Below, one piece after another: positions 13,001 through 27,100 of a stretch of 64,000 bases of DNA; position 1 is the first letter of the stretch; each line of letters begins with the position of its first letter. Below the pieces are notes generated by a model. The model was given only the letters and a program-made list of their open reading frames with translations. It did not search any database and was not told the origin of the DNA. The stretch covers positions 22,777,688 through 22,841,687 of the forward strand of contig NC_063264.1 of assembly GCF_019578655.1 (NCBI RefSeq), written 5' to 3'. Made by a program: the position numbers and the translations under genes. The DNA comes from Ricinus communis (taxonomy: Eukaryota > Streptophyta > Magnoliopsida > Malpighiales > Euphorbiaceae).

Positions 13001-15183
13001 TTTCTAATATTGACAAATATACCCCTCTTACGGAGTTGTTTTATAATATTAACAAATATACGGCTCTTACGGGGTTGTTTTCTCATATTAAAAAATATAC
13101 TACTTTTTTGCAGTTGTTTTCACATGTTGAAAGATATACCCCTCTTACGGGGTGATTTTCTAATATTGACAAATGTACCCCTCTTACGGGGTTGTTATCT
13201 CATATTGATAAATATACGACGTTTTGGGGATGTTTTCTCATGTTGAAAGATATAACCCTCTTACGAGGTCGTTTTGTAATATTTGACAAATATACCCCAC
13301 TTACGGGGTTATTTTCTAATATTGACAAAAATACCCCTCTTAAGGGGTTCTTTTCTCATATTGACAAATATACCCTTCATACGTGGCTGTTTTCTCATAT
13401 TGACAAATATACCACTTTTTGGGGTTGCTTTCTCATGTTGAAAGATATACCCCTCTTGCGGGGTTGTTTTCTAATATTGACAAATATACCCCTTTTATAG
13501 GGTTGTTTTCTCATATTGACAAATATACCACTTTTTTGGGATAGTTTTCTCATGTTGAAAGATATACCCCTCTTACGAGATTATTTTTCTATATTGACAG
13601 ATATACCCCTCTTACAGGGTTATTTTCTCATAATAAACAATATGCCACTTTTCTGGTGTTGTTTTCTCATGTTGAAAGATATATCCCTCTTACAAGGTTG
13701 TTTTCTAATATTGACAAATATAACGCTCTTACAGGGTTGTTCTCTCATGATGACAAATATACCACTTGTTTTGGATAGTTTTCTCATGTTGAAAGATATA
13801 TACCTCTTACGGGGTAGTTTTCTAATATTGATAAATATACCCCTCTTACGGGGTTGTTCTCTCATGTTGACAAATATACTACTTTTTTTGGATTATTTTC
13901 TCATGTTGAAAGATATACCCCTCCCATGAGGTTGCTTTCTAATATTGACAAGTATACCCCTCTTACGGGATTGTTTTCTCATATTGACAAATATAGCAAT
14001 TTTTTGGGGTTGTTTTCTCATGTTGAAATATACACCTCTCTTACATGGTTGTTTTCTAATATTAACATTATACCCCTCTTACGGGATTGTTTTCTCATAT
14101 TCACAAACGTACTTCTTTTTTGGGGTTGTTTTCTCATTTTAAAAGATATATACCCATCTTACGGAGTTGTGTTCTAATAATAGCAAATGTACCCCTCTTA
14201 CAGGGTTGTTTTGTAATATTGACAAAAATACAACTCTTACGGGGTTATTTTCTCCATTGCAAAATATACACTTTTTGTGGTTTGTTTTCTATATTGGAAT
14301 ATACCTCTTGATACTCTTTCAGTCTGTTGACAAATATACTCTTTAATACATGTTGAAATATATCCTCTTAGAGGTTGTTTTCTAATATTGAGAAATATCC
14401 CCTCTTCTGAGGGTTGTTCTCATGTTGATAAATATACCACTTGTTTTGGATTTTTTTCTCATGTTGAAAGATATATACCTCTTACGGGGTTGTTTTCTAA
14501 TATTGACAAATTTACTCCTCTTACGAGGTTGTTCTCTCATGTTGACAAATATACTACTTTTTTTGGATTGTTTTCTCATGTTGAAAGATATACCCCTCCT
14601 ACGGGGTTGCTTTCTAATATTGACAAGTATACCGCTCTTACAAGATTATTTTCTCATAATGACAAATATACCACTTTTTTAGGGTTGTTTTCTCATATTG
14701 AAAGATATACAACTCTTACGTGGTTGTTTTCTAATATTGACAAATATACCCCTCTAACGAGGTTGTTTTCTCATATTGACAAATATATCTCTTGCTTGGG
14801 GTTGTTTTCTCATGTTGAAAAAGAGACCCCTCTTACGGGGTTGTTTTCTCATATCGACAAATATATCACTTGCTTGGGGTTGTTTTCTCATATTGACAAA
14901 GATACCAATTTTTTGGGGTTGCTTCTCATGTTGAAAGATACACCTCTCTTACATGGTTGTTTTCTAATATTGACATTATACCCCTCTTACGGGGTGTTTT
15001 CTCATATTCACAAACATCCTACTTTTTTGGGGTTGTTTTCTCATTTTAAAATATATACCCCACTTACGGGGTTGTGTTCTAATAATGGCAGATGTACCCC
15101 TCTTACGGGGTTGTTTTCTAATATTGAAAAAAATACCCCTCTTACGTGGTTGTTTTCTCGTATTCACAAATACACCACTTTTT

Positions 15184-18100
15184 GTAGTTGTTTCTCATGT
15201 TGAAAGATATATCCCTCTTATAGGGTTGCTTTCTAATATTGATAAATATACCCTTCTTACGGGGTTGTTTTCTAATATTGACAAATATACCCCACTTACG
15301 GGGTTTTCTCATATTCTATAATTTACCACTTTTTTGTGGTTTTTTCTCATGTTGAAAGATATATCCCTCTTATGGGGTTTTTCTCTAATATTGAAATATA
15401 TAGCGCTCTTACGGGATTGTTTTCTAATATTTACAAATATACTCCTCTTACGGGGTTGTTTTCTAATATTGACAAATATACCCCTCTTATGGGGTTGCTT
15501 TCTAATATTGACAAATATACCCCACTTACGGGGTTGTTTTCTCTTGTTGACAAATATAACACTTTTTTCGGGTTATGTTCTCATCTTGAAAGATATACCC
15601 CTCTTACGGGGTTGTTTTCTAATATTGACAAATATACCGCTCCTATGGGGTTGTTTTCTCAAATTAAAAAATATACTACTTTTTTGAGGTTGTTTGCACA
15701 TGTTGAAAGACATACCCCTCATACGGGGTTGTTTTCTAATATTGATAAATATACCCCTCTTACGGGGAGGTTTTCTCATATTTACAAATATACCCCTCTT
15801 ACGGGGTTGTTTTATTATTTTAAAATATACCCTTCAGGTTGTGTTCTAATAATGCAAATATACCCTCTTTACGAGTTGTTTTCTAATATTGAAAAAAAAA
15901 CCCCTCTTATGTGGTTGTTTTCTCGTATTCTCAAATATACCACTTTTTGTAGTTGTTTCTCATGTTGAAAGATATATCCCTCTTGTAGGGTTGCTTTCTA
16001 ATATTGATAAATATACCCCTCTTAGGGGGTTGTTTTCTCATATTGAAAAATATACCACTTTTTTGAGGTTGTTTTCTCATGTTAAAGATATACCACTCTT
16101 ACGGGGTTGTTTTCTAATATTGACAAATATACACCACTTACGGGTTTGTTTTCTCATATTCAATAATTTACCACTTTTTTGTGGTTTTTTCTCATGTTGA
16201 AAGATATATCCCTCTTATGGAGTTTTTTTCTAATATTGAAATATATACCGCTCTTACAGGGTTGTTTTCTAATATTTACAAATATACCCCTCTTACGGGG
16301 TTGTTTTCTAATATTGACAAATATACCCCTCTTACGGGGTTGCTTTCTAATATTGACAAATATACCCCTCTTACGGGGTTGTTTTCTCTTGTTGACAAAT
16401 ATAACACTTTTTTGGGGTTGTTTTCTCATGTTGAAAAATATACCCCTCTTACGGGGTTGTTTTCTAATATTGACAAATATACCGCTCTTATGGGGTTGTT
16501 TTCTCAAATTAAAAATATACTACTTTTTTGAGGTTGTTTGCACATGTTGAAAGACATACCCCTCAGACGGGGTTGTTTTCTAATATTGATAAATATACCC
16601 CTCTTACGGGGAGGTTTTCTCATATTTACAAATATACCACTTTTTTGGGGTTGTTTTCTCATTTTGAAAGATACACCCCTTTTACGGGGTTGTTTTCTCA
16701 TATTGAAGAATATACCACTTTTTTAGGGTTGTTTTCTCATATTGAAGAATATACCACTTTTTTAGGGTTTTTTCTCATGCTGAAAAATATACCCCTCATA
16801 CGGGGTTGTTTTCTAATATTGACAAATATACCACTCTTACAGGGTTGTTTTCTCATATTGACAAATATACCAATTTTTTGATATTGTTTTCTCATATGTT
16901 GAAAGATATAACACTCTTACGGGGTTATTTTCTAATATTAACAAAAATACCCCTCTTAAGGGGTTCTTTTCTCATATTGACAAATATACCCTTCATACGG
17001 GGCTGTTTTCTCATATTGACAAATATACCACTTTTCTGGTGTTGTTTTCTCATGTTGGAAGATATACCCCTCTTACGGGGTTGTTTTCTCATATTGACAA
17101 ATAAATCACTTGCTTGGGGTTGTTTTCTCATATTGACAAAGATACCAATTTTTTGGGGTTGCTTCTCATGTTGAAAGATACACCTCTCTTACATGGTTGT
17201 TTTCTAATATTGACATTATACCCCTCTTACGGGGTTGTTTTCTCATATTCACAAACATACTACTTTTTTGGGGTTGTTTTCTCATTTTAAAATATGTACC
17301 CCACTTATGGGGTTGTGTTCTAATAATGGCAGATGTACCCCTCTTACGGGGTTATTTTCTAATATTGAGAAAAATACCCCTCTTACGTGGTTGTTTTCTC
17401 GTATTCACAAATATACCACTTTTTGTAGTTGTTTCTCATGTTGAAAGATATATCCCTCCTATAGGGTTGCTTTCTAATATTGATAAATATGCCCCTCTTA
17501 GGGGGTTGTTTTCTCATATTAAAAAATATACCACTTTTTTGAGGTTGTTTTCTCATGTTAAAGATATACCACTCTTACGGGGTTGTTTTCTAATATTGAC
17601 AAATATACCCCACTTACGGGGTTGTTTTCTCATATTCAATAATTTACCACTTTTTTGTGGTTTTTTCTTATGTTGAAAGATATATCCCTCTTATGGGGTT
17701 TTTTTTCTAATATTGAAAATATACCCTCTTCAGGGGTTGTTTCTATATTGACAAAATATACCCTCTTACGGGGTTGTCTCTAATATTGACAAATATACCC
17801 CTCTTACGGGGTTGCTTTCTAATATTGACAAATATACCCCACTTACGGGGTTGTTTTCTCTTGTTGACAAATATAACACTTTTTTGGGGTTGTTTTCTCA
17901 TGTTGAAAGATATATCCCTCTTACGGGGTTGTTTTCTAATATTGACAAATATACCTCTTATGGGTTGTTTCTCAAATTAAAATATACTACTTTTTGAGGT
18001 TGTTTGCATGTTGAAAGATATACCCTAGGGAGTTGTTTTCTAATATTGATAAATATACCCCTCTTGAGTTTCATATTTACAAATATACCACTTTTTTGGG

Positions 18101-18650
18101 GTTGTTTTCTCATTTTAAAAGATACACCCCTCTTACGGGGTTGTTTTCTCATATTGAAGAATATACCACTTTTTTAGGGTTGTTTTCTCATATTGAAGAA
18201 TATACCACTTTTTTAGGGGTCTTTTCTCATCTTGAAAATATACCCTCTTGGAGGTTGTTTTCTAATATTGACAAATATACCCCTCTAACGGGGTTGTTTT
18301 CTCATATTGACAAATATACCAATTTTTTGATATTGTTTTCTCATATGTTGAAAGATATAACCCTCTTACGGAGTTATTTTCTAATATTGACAAAAATACC
18401 CCTCTTAAGGGGTTCTTTTCTCATATTGACAAATATATCCTTCATACGGGGCTGTTTTCTCATATTGACAAATATACCACTTTTCTGGTGTTGTTTTCTC
18501 ATGTTGGAAGATATACCCCTCTTACGGGGTTGTTTTCTCATATTAACAAATATACCCCTCTTACGGCGTTGTTTTCTCATATTCACAAATATACCACTTT
18601 TTTGTGGTTGTTTTCTCAGGTTGAAAGATATATCCCTCTTACGGGTTTTT
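15184..18650. repeat. About 1.47-kb higher-order repeat with partial copies
   Basis: The marker GTAGTTGTTTCTCATGTTG occurs at 15184, 15949 and 17425, giving spacings of 765 and 1476 bp. A pair of adjacent GAAGAATATACCACTTTTTT units occurs near 16705 and again near 18156. The motif TTTTTTGATATTGTTTTCTC recurs in both copies after it. The 17.4-18.65 kb copy has several short deletions relative to the 15.9-17.4 kb copy, mainly at 17.70-18.25 kb. This HOR is independent of the 1.36-kb HOR upstream and shares no private marks with it that I can see. Confidence 0.8.
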
Positions 18651-21600
18651 ATCTCATAATGACAAATATTCCCCTCTTACGGGGTTGTTTTCTAAAATTG
18701 ACAAATATACCCCACTTACGGGGTTATTTTCTCATATTGCCAAATATACCACTTTTTTTGCAGTTGTTTTCTCATGTTGAAAGATATAACCCTCTTACAG
18801 TGTTAGTTTTTCATATTAAACAATATATCACTTTTCTGGGGTTGTTTTATCATGTTGAAAGATATATCCCTCTTATAGGGTTGTTTTCTAATATTGACAA
18901 ATATACCACTCCTACGGGGTTGTTCTCTAATATTTACAAATGTACCCCTCTTATGAGGTTGTTTTCTCATGTTGAGAAATATACCACTTTTTTTGGATTG
19001 TTTTCTCAATTTGAAAGATATATCCCTCCTACGGGGTTGTTTTCTAATATTGACAAATATACTGCTCTTGCGGGGTTGTTTTCTCATATTGATAAATATA
19101 CCACTTTTTTGGGGTTATCTTCTCATGTTGAAAGTTATACAACTCTTACGTAGTTATTTTCTAATATTGACAAATATATCACTTTATTGAGATTGTTTTC
19201 TCATGTTGAAAAATAGACCCCTATTACGGGGTTGTTTTCTAATATTGACAAATATATCCCTCTTATGGGGTTGTTCTCTTATGTTGACAAATATACTAAT
19301 TTTTTGGTGTTGTTTTCTCATGTTGAAAGATACATCCCCCTTATATGGTTGTTTTCTAATATTGACAAATATACCCCTCTTACGGGGTTGTTATCTCCTA
19401 TTGACAAATATACCACTTTTTTGTGATTGTTTTCTCATTTTGAAAGATATACCCCACTTACGGGGTTGTTCTCAAATATTGAGAAATATACCCCTCTTAC
19501 GGGGTTGTTTTCTCATATTGATAAATATACCAATTTTTTGGTGTTGTTTTCTCATATGTTGAAAGATATACCCCTCTTACGGGTTTGTTTTCTAATGTGG
19601 ACAGATATACCAATTTTTTGGAGTTGTTTTCTTATGTAGAAAAATATGCCCCTCTTTCGGGCTTGTTTTCTAATATTGAGAAATATACCCCTCTTACAGG
19701 GTTTTTTTTCTCTTATTGACAAATATACCACTTTTTTTGGGTTTCTTTTCTCATGTTGAAATATATACTCCTCTTACCGGATTATGTTCTAATATTGATA
19801 AATATACCCATCTTACGGGGTTGTTTTCACATATTGACAAATATACTACTTTCTAGGGGTTGTTTTCTCATGTTGAAAGATATACCTCTCTTACGGGGTT
19901 GATTTCTAATATTGACAAATATACCCCTCTTACGGGGTTGTTTTCTCATATTCACAAATATACAACTTTTTTGGTGTTGTTTTTTCATGTTGAAAGATAT
20001 ACCCAAATTGCGGGGTTGTTTTCTAATATTGACAATTATACCCTTCTTACGGGATTGTTTTCTCATGTTGACAACTATACCCCTTTTTTGGGATTGTTTT
20101 GTCATTTTGAAAGACACACCCCTCTTTCGGGGTTGTTTTCTCATATTGACAAACATACCAATTTTTTAGGGTTGTTTTGTCAAATTAAAAGATATACCCC
20201 TCTTTCGGGGTTTTATTCTAATATTGACAAATATACACCTCTTATGGGGTTGTTTTCTAATTTTGACAAATATACCCCTTTTACGGGGTTGTTTTCTCGT
20301 ACTAAAAAATATACCACATTTTTGGGGCTGTTTTCTAATGTTGAAAGATAAACCCCTCTTACGGGGTTGTTTTCTAATATTGACAAATATATCCCTCTTA
20401 CGGCGTTATTTTCTAATATCTACAAATATACTCCTCTTACAGGATTTTTTTCTCATATTACCAATATACCACGTTTTTGGGGTTGTTTTCTTATGTTGAA
20501 AGATATACCCCTCTTATGGAGTTTTTCTCTAATATTGACATATATACCACTTTTTTGGGGTTGTTTTCTCATATTGACAAATATTCCCCTCTTACGGGGT
20601 TGTTCTCTCATATTGCCAAATATACCACTTTTTTGGGGTTGTTTTCTCATTTTGAAAGATATACCCCTCTTACGGGGTTGTTTTTTAATATTAACAAATA
20701 TGCCCCTCTTTTGATTTTGTTTTTCTCATATTGGGGTTGTTTTCATTTGAAAATATACCCTCTTGTGAGTTTTTCTTATATTGATAAATATACCCCTCTT
20801 ACGGCGTTGTTTTCTAATATTGAAAAATATACCCCTCTTACAAGGTAATTTTCTCAAATTTACAATATACCCCTCTTACGGGGTTGTTCTCTCATATTGA
20901 CAAATATTCCACTTTTTGGTCTTTTTCTCATGCTGAAAGATATACCCCTCTTACGGGGTTGTTTTCTAATATTGATAAATATAGCCATCTTACGGGGTTG
21001 TTTTCTCATATTGACAAACATACCATTTTTTTGGGGTTGTTTTCTAATTTTAAAAGATATACCCCTTTTACGGGGTTATATTCTAATATTGATAAATATA
21101 CCCCTCTTACGGGATTGTGTTATAATATTGACAAATATCCCCTCTTATGGGGTTGTTTTCTAATATTAACAAATATACCCCACTTACGGGGTTATTCTCT
21201 CATATTAAAAAATATACCACTATTTTTGGGTTGTTTTCTCATGTTTATATATACCCGTCTTACAGGGTTGTTTTCTAATATTGACAAATATACCCCTCTT
21301 ACGGGGTTTTCTTCAATATTGAAAAATATACCCCTCTTACGGGGTTGTTTTCTGATATTGATAAATATACCCCTCTTACGGGCATGTTTTCTCGTATTAA
21401 AAGATATAACCCTCTAACGGGATTATTTTCTAACATTTGACAAATATATCCCTCTTACAGGGTTATTTTCTCATATTGACAAATATACCACTTTTTTAGG
21501 ATTGTTTTCTCATGTTGAAGGATATACCACAATTACGGGGTTGTTTTCTAATATTGACAAATATACCCCTCTTCTGGGTTTTTTTTCTCATATTGACAAA

Positions 21601-23053
21601 TATACCACTTTTCTGGAGTTGTTTTCTCATGTTGAAAGATATGTCCCTCTTACGGGTTTGTTTTCTAATATTGAAAAATATACTCCTCTTACGGGATTGT
21701 TTTCTCATGTTGAAAATTATACCACTCTTTTGGGGTTGTTTTCTCATGTTGAAAAACATACCCCTCTTATGGGGTAGTTTTCTAATATTGACAAATATAC
21801 CCTTCTTATGGGGTTATTTTCTAATATTGATAAATATACCCATGTTACGGGGTTATTTTCTCATATTGACAAATATACCACTTTTTTGGGGTTGTTTTCT
21901 CATGTTGGAAAAAAATAACCTCTTACGGGGTTGTTTGCTCATATTGATAAATGTACCCATCTTATGGGGTTGTTTTCTCATATTAACAAATATACCACCT
22001 TTTTTGGGTTGTTTTCTCATGTTGAAAAAAATACCCCTCTTATGGGGTTGTTTTCTAATATTGACAAATATACCCTCTTACGGGGTTTTTTCTCATGTTG
22101 ACAAATATACCACTTTTTTGGGGTTGTTTTCTCATGTTGAAAGATATACCCCTCTTATGGGATTGTTTTCTAATATTGACAAATATACCCCTCTTATGAG
22201 GTTGTTTACTCATATTGACAAATATACCAATTTTTTGGTGTTGTTTTCTCAAATGTTGAAAGATATACCCCACTTACGGGTTTGTATTCTAATATTGACA
22301 AATATACCACTTTTTTGGGGTTATTTTCTCATGTAAAAAAATATACCCCGCTTTCGGGGTTGATTTCTAATATTGACAAATATACCCCTCTTACAGGTTC
22401 TTTTCTCATATTGACAAATATACCACTTTTTTAGGTTTGTTTTCTCTTGTTAAAAGATATACCCCTCTTACAGGGTTGTTTTCTAATATTGATAAATATA
22501 CCCATCTTACGGGGTTGTTTTCTCATATTGATAAATATACTACTTTTTTAGGGTTGTTTTCTCATATTGAAAAATATACCCCTGTTACGGGGTTGTTTTC
22601 TAATATTGACAAATACACCCCTCTTACGGGGTATTTTACTCATATTGACAAATATACCACTTTTTTGGGATTGTTTTCTCATATTGATAAATATGTCCCT
22701 CTTACAGGGTTGTTTTGTAATATTAATAAATATACCCCTCTTACGAGGTTGTTTTCTCATATTGACAAATATACCACTTTTTAGAGATTGTTTTCTCATG
22801 TTGAAAGATATACCTCTCGTACGGGCTTGTTATCTAATATTGATAAATATACCCCTCTTACGGGGAGGTTTTCTCATATTGATAAATTTAACACTTTTTT
22901 GGGGTTGTTTTCTCATGTTGAAAGATATACCCCTCTTACGGGGTTGTTTTCTAATATTGATAATTATACTTCTCTTACGGGGTTGTTTTCTCATATTGAT
23001 AAATATACCACTTTTTTTGGGTTATTTTCTCATGTTGAAAGATATACCCTCTT

Positions 23054-23553
23054 NNNNNNNNNNNNNNNNNNNNNNNNNNNNNNNNNNNNNNNNNNNNNNN
23101 NNNNNNNNNNNNNNNNNNNNNNNNNNNNNNNNNNNNNNNNNNNNNNNNNNNNNNNNNNNNNNNNNNNNNNNNNNNNNNNNNNNNNNNNNNNNNNNNNNNN
23201 NNNNNNNNNNNNNNNNNNNNNNNNNNNNNNNNNNNNNNNNNNNNNNNNNNNNNNNNNNNNNNNNNNNNNNNNNNNNNNNNNNNNNNNNNNNNNNNNNNNN
23301 NNNNNNNNNNNNNNNNNNNNNNNNNNNNNNNNNNNNNNNNNNNNNNNNNNNNNNNNNNNNNNNNNNNNNNNNNNNNNNNNNNNNNNNNNNNNNNNNNNNN
23401 NNNNNNNNNNNNNNNNNNNNNNNNNNNNNNNNNNNNNNNNNNNNNNNNNNNNNNNNNNNNNNNNNNNNNNNNNNNNNNNNNNNNNNNNNNNNNNNNNNNN
23501 NNNNNNNNNNNNNNNNNNNNNNNNNNNNNNNNNNNNNNNNNNNNNNNNNNNNN
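23054..23553. other. Scaffold gap, 500 N
   Basis: Exactly 500 consecutive N lie inside the satellite, with monomers on both sides. A round number of this kind is normally a placeholder, so the true amount of missing array is unknown. Any open frame drawn across it is meaningless. Confidence 0.99.
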
Positions 23554-24100
23554 CTAAACGGGTTGTTTTCTCATATTGACAAATATACCACTATTTTGGG
23601 GTTCTTTTCTCATTTTGAAATATATACCCCTCGTACGGGGTTGTTTTCTCATTTTCAAATATATACCCCTCTCACGGTGTTTTTTTCTTCATATTGACAA
23701 ATATACCACTTTTTTGGGGTTGTTTCCACATGTTGAAAGAAATATCCCTCTTATAGGATTGTTTTCTAAAATTGACAAATATACCCCTCTTACGGGGTTG
23801 TTTAGTAATATTGACAAATATACCCCTCTTTCGGGGTTGTTTTCTAATATTGACAAATATACCCCCCTTACGGGGTTGTTCTCTCGTATTAAAAAATATA
23901 CCACAGTTTTGGGGTTGTTTTCTCATGTTGAAAGATATACCCCTCTTACGGGGTTGTGTTCTAATATTGTCAAATATACCCCTGTTACAAGGTTGTTTTC
24001 TCATTTTGACAACATACCTCCTTTTGGTGTTGTTTTCCACATTGACAACATACCACTTTTTGAGGTTGTTTTTCCTTGTTGAGACACACCCCTCATTACG
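23554..24100. repeat. 39-bp satellite array after gap, clean part
   Basis: Satellite resumes after the gap with well-preserved monomers. It opens a roughly 740-bp HOR whose later copies lie in the ragged zone to the right. Private marks are CTATTTTGGGGTTCTTTTC at 23591 and, just after it, units with CTCGTACGGGG and CATTTTCAAATATAT. Confidence 0.9.
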
Positions 24101-27100
24101 GCCAGTTGTTTACTAATCATGGATTAACATAACCCTCCCACGGGTTGTCCTCATGACAGACCAATATACCCACCTTCATTGTTTCGACAGTTGAAGGATA
24201 TTCAGGTTGTTTCTAGTATTGACAAATATACCCTCCTTACGGGTTGTTTTCTGCATTAAAAATATACCGATTCTTTTAGGATTGTTTTCTCATGTTGAAA
24301 GATATACCCTTCTAACGGGGTTGTTTTCTCATATTGACAAATATACCACTATTTTGGGGTTCTTTTCTCATTTTGAAATATATACCCCTCGTACGGGGTT
24401 GTTTTCTCATTTTCAAATATATACCCCCTCACGGTGTTTTTTCTTCATATTGACAAACATACCACTTTTTGGGTTGTTTCCATGTTCCCAAAGTATCCCT
24501 CTTATAGGATTATTTTCTAAAATTGACAAATATACCCCTCTTACGGGGTTGTTTAGTAATATTGATTAACATACCTCTTTCTGGGTTGTTTCATCATTGA
24601 TTAAATACATACCTCTCACGGGTTGTTCCTCCCATCAAAACATACCACGCCAGTAGTTTTCCTTGCTGTTGAAAGACATAACCTCCCACGGGTTGCGTTC
24701 CATCATTGCCAAACATAACCCGCTGTTACCTTTCTCTTGACAACATACCTCTTTTGGGGTTGTTTTCATACTGACAAACATACCAATTTTTTCCCATGAA
24801 CGACGACCAACCCATGTACCACGGGTTGTCCCACCATGGAATTTCTCAATGTCCCACCCACTGAACATCAAACATGCACCACCCAGCATGGATTGTTTCT
24901 TAGCATTGACAACATATCCCTTCGGGTTGTTTCTGTGATTAAAAATATACCAGTTCTTTTAGGATTGTTTTCTCATGTTGAAAGATATACCCTCTAACGG
25001 GGTTGTTTTCTCATATTGACAAATATACCCACTATTTTGGGGTTCTTTCTCATTTTGAAATATATAACCCCTCGTGACGGGCTGTTTTCCCATTTCAACA
25101 TATACCCCTCCCACCCTGTTTTCTTCCATACTGACAACATAACACTTTTTCGGGGTTGTTTCCACATGTTGAAAGAAATATCCTCTATAGGATTGTTTCA
25201 AATTAACATAAATATACCCCTCTTACGGTTGTTTAGTAATATTGACAAATACATCTCCTGTGGGTTGTTTTCAATATTGACAAATATACCCCCTTGTGGG
25301 GTTGTTCTCTCGTATTAAAAAAAAACCACCACCTTTGGGTTGTTTCTTGCATTGAAAGACATACCCCTCTTACGGGGTTGTGTTCTAATATTGTCAAACA
25401 TAACCTCACAAGGTTGTTTTCCTCATCTTGACAACATACCCCTTGGGGCTGTTTCTCTCACATTGACAACATACCACCTTTTGAGGCTGTTCTCTTGTTG
25501 AAAGATACACACCCCACTTCGGGTTGTTTTATTAACATGGATCCACACCTCCCACCTGGGTTGCTTTCCTCATGATGACAAATATACCACTTTTTGGGGT
25601 TGTTTCGCATGCCGAAGGATAACTGTGGTTGTTTCTAGCATGACATACTAACCCCTCCTTACCTGGTTGTTTTCCCAGATTAAAAAACATACCCGCTCTT
25701 TAGGATTGCTCTCCTGTTGAAGATATAATCCTCTAATCCGGTTGTTTCTTCACATTGACAAACATACCACAATTCTTGGGGTTCTTTTCCCATTTTGAAA
25801 TATAACTCCTCGACTTGTTGTTTCTTTCATTTTCAAACATATACCGCCTCCCCACCAAGTGTTTTTTCTTCCATATTGACAAATATACCACTTTTGGGTT
25901 GTTTCCACATGTTGAAAGAAATATCCCTCTTATAGGATTATTTTCTAAAATTGACAACATACCCCCACTCTTACGGGGTTGTTTTAGTAATATTGATGTA
26001 AACATACCCCTCTTTCCGGGTTGTTTTCTAATATTGATAAATATACCCCCCTACCCGGGTTGTTCTCTCAGATTAAAAATATACCACAGTTTTGGGGTTA
26101 TTTTCTCATGTTGAAAGATATACCCTCTTAACTGGTCGTGTTCTAATATTGTCAAACACACCCCATTGCTGTTTTCTCCATTCTTGACAAACATACCCCT
26201 TTGGGGTTGTTTTCCATACTGACAAACATACCACTTTTTTGAGGTTGTTCTCTCTTGTTGAAAGATATACCCCTATTACGGGGTTGTTTACTAATATGGA
26301 TCTATCATACCCTCCTTACCTGGTCGCTTTCCCATTATGACAAATATACCACTTTTTGGGGTTGTTTCGCATGTTGAAGGATATCTGTGGTTGTTTCTAG
26401 TATTGACAAATATACTCCCCTTACGGGGTTGTTTCTCAGATTAAAAAATATACTTTTAGGATTGTTTTCTCATGTTGAAAGATATACCCTTCTAATCAGG
26501 GTTGTTTTCTCATATTGACAAACATACCAATTATTTCGGGGGTTCTTTTCTCATTTTGAAATATGTACCCCTCGTGACGGATGTTTTCTCATTTCAAATA
26601 CATAATCCTTACTGGGTTATGTCTAATATTGACAAATATACCCCTCCTTACGGGGTTGTTTTCTATTGTTGATAAATATCTCCCTCTTACGGGGTTGATT
26701 TCTCGTATTAAAAGATATGCCACCTTTTCCGGGTTGTTTTCCATTGTTGAAAGATAAACCCCAAATCACGGAAGGTTATTTTCTATTATTGAAAAATCTC
26801 CACCACCTTACTCGGTTGTTTTCCTCACATATTGAAAAATCCCACCACCTTACTCGGTTGTTTTCATTGACAAATGATACACCACTCTTTCGAGGCTGTT
26901 TTCATTTTGAAAGATATATCCTCCCACGGGTTGTTTTCTCTCATACATTACACCACACTGGGCTGCCTCATGTTGACACACCTCCTACTTTCAGGTTAAT
27001 ATTGACAAATTATACCTCCTCATGGGTTGTTTCTTATTTGAAACATACACCCTCCATGTGGTTGTTTTTTTATTTTGAAATACATACACCCCCTACCTGG

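Larger units (their letters stand above)
1..23053. repeat. 39-bp satellite array, left arm
   Basis: This is a continuous tandem array of a 39-bp monomer with no non-repeat insertion. Type a is seen at 16286-16324 (CTCTTACGGGG, then TTGTTTTCTAATATTGAC and AAATAT). Type b is seen at 696-734 (CACTTTTTTGGGG, TTGTTTTCT, CATGTTGAAAGATAT). An a-a'-b order giving a 117-bp trimer is frequent. Monomers differ by scattered substitutions and few indels, so the 13-codon periodicity survives and long open frames appear in two forward and up to two reverse frames. These frames drift together and have no unique ends, so I do not call them genes. Small ragged patches with deletions occur near 14.24-14.42, 15.82-15.90, 17.70-18.25 and 20.71-20.87 kb. 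The array is cut by the window start on the left. Its chromosomal role (pericentromere, subtelomere or interstitial knob) cannot be read from the sequence. Confidence 0.97.

Noticed and set aside
16700..18230. Telomere-like TTTAGGG inside CACTTTTTTAGGGTTG monomers
   Set aside because: It occurs singly in variant monomers and never as tandem TTTAGGG, so it is a chance match from a GGGG to AGGG substitution.
22567..23697. A 376-codon open frame across the gap
   Set aside because: About 167 codons are N. The frame is only continuous because N was translated as X.
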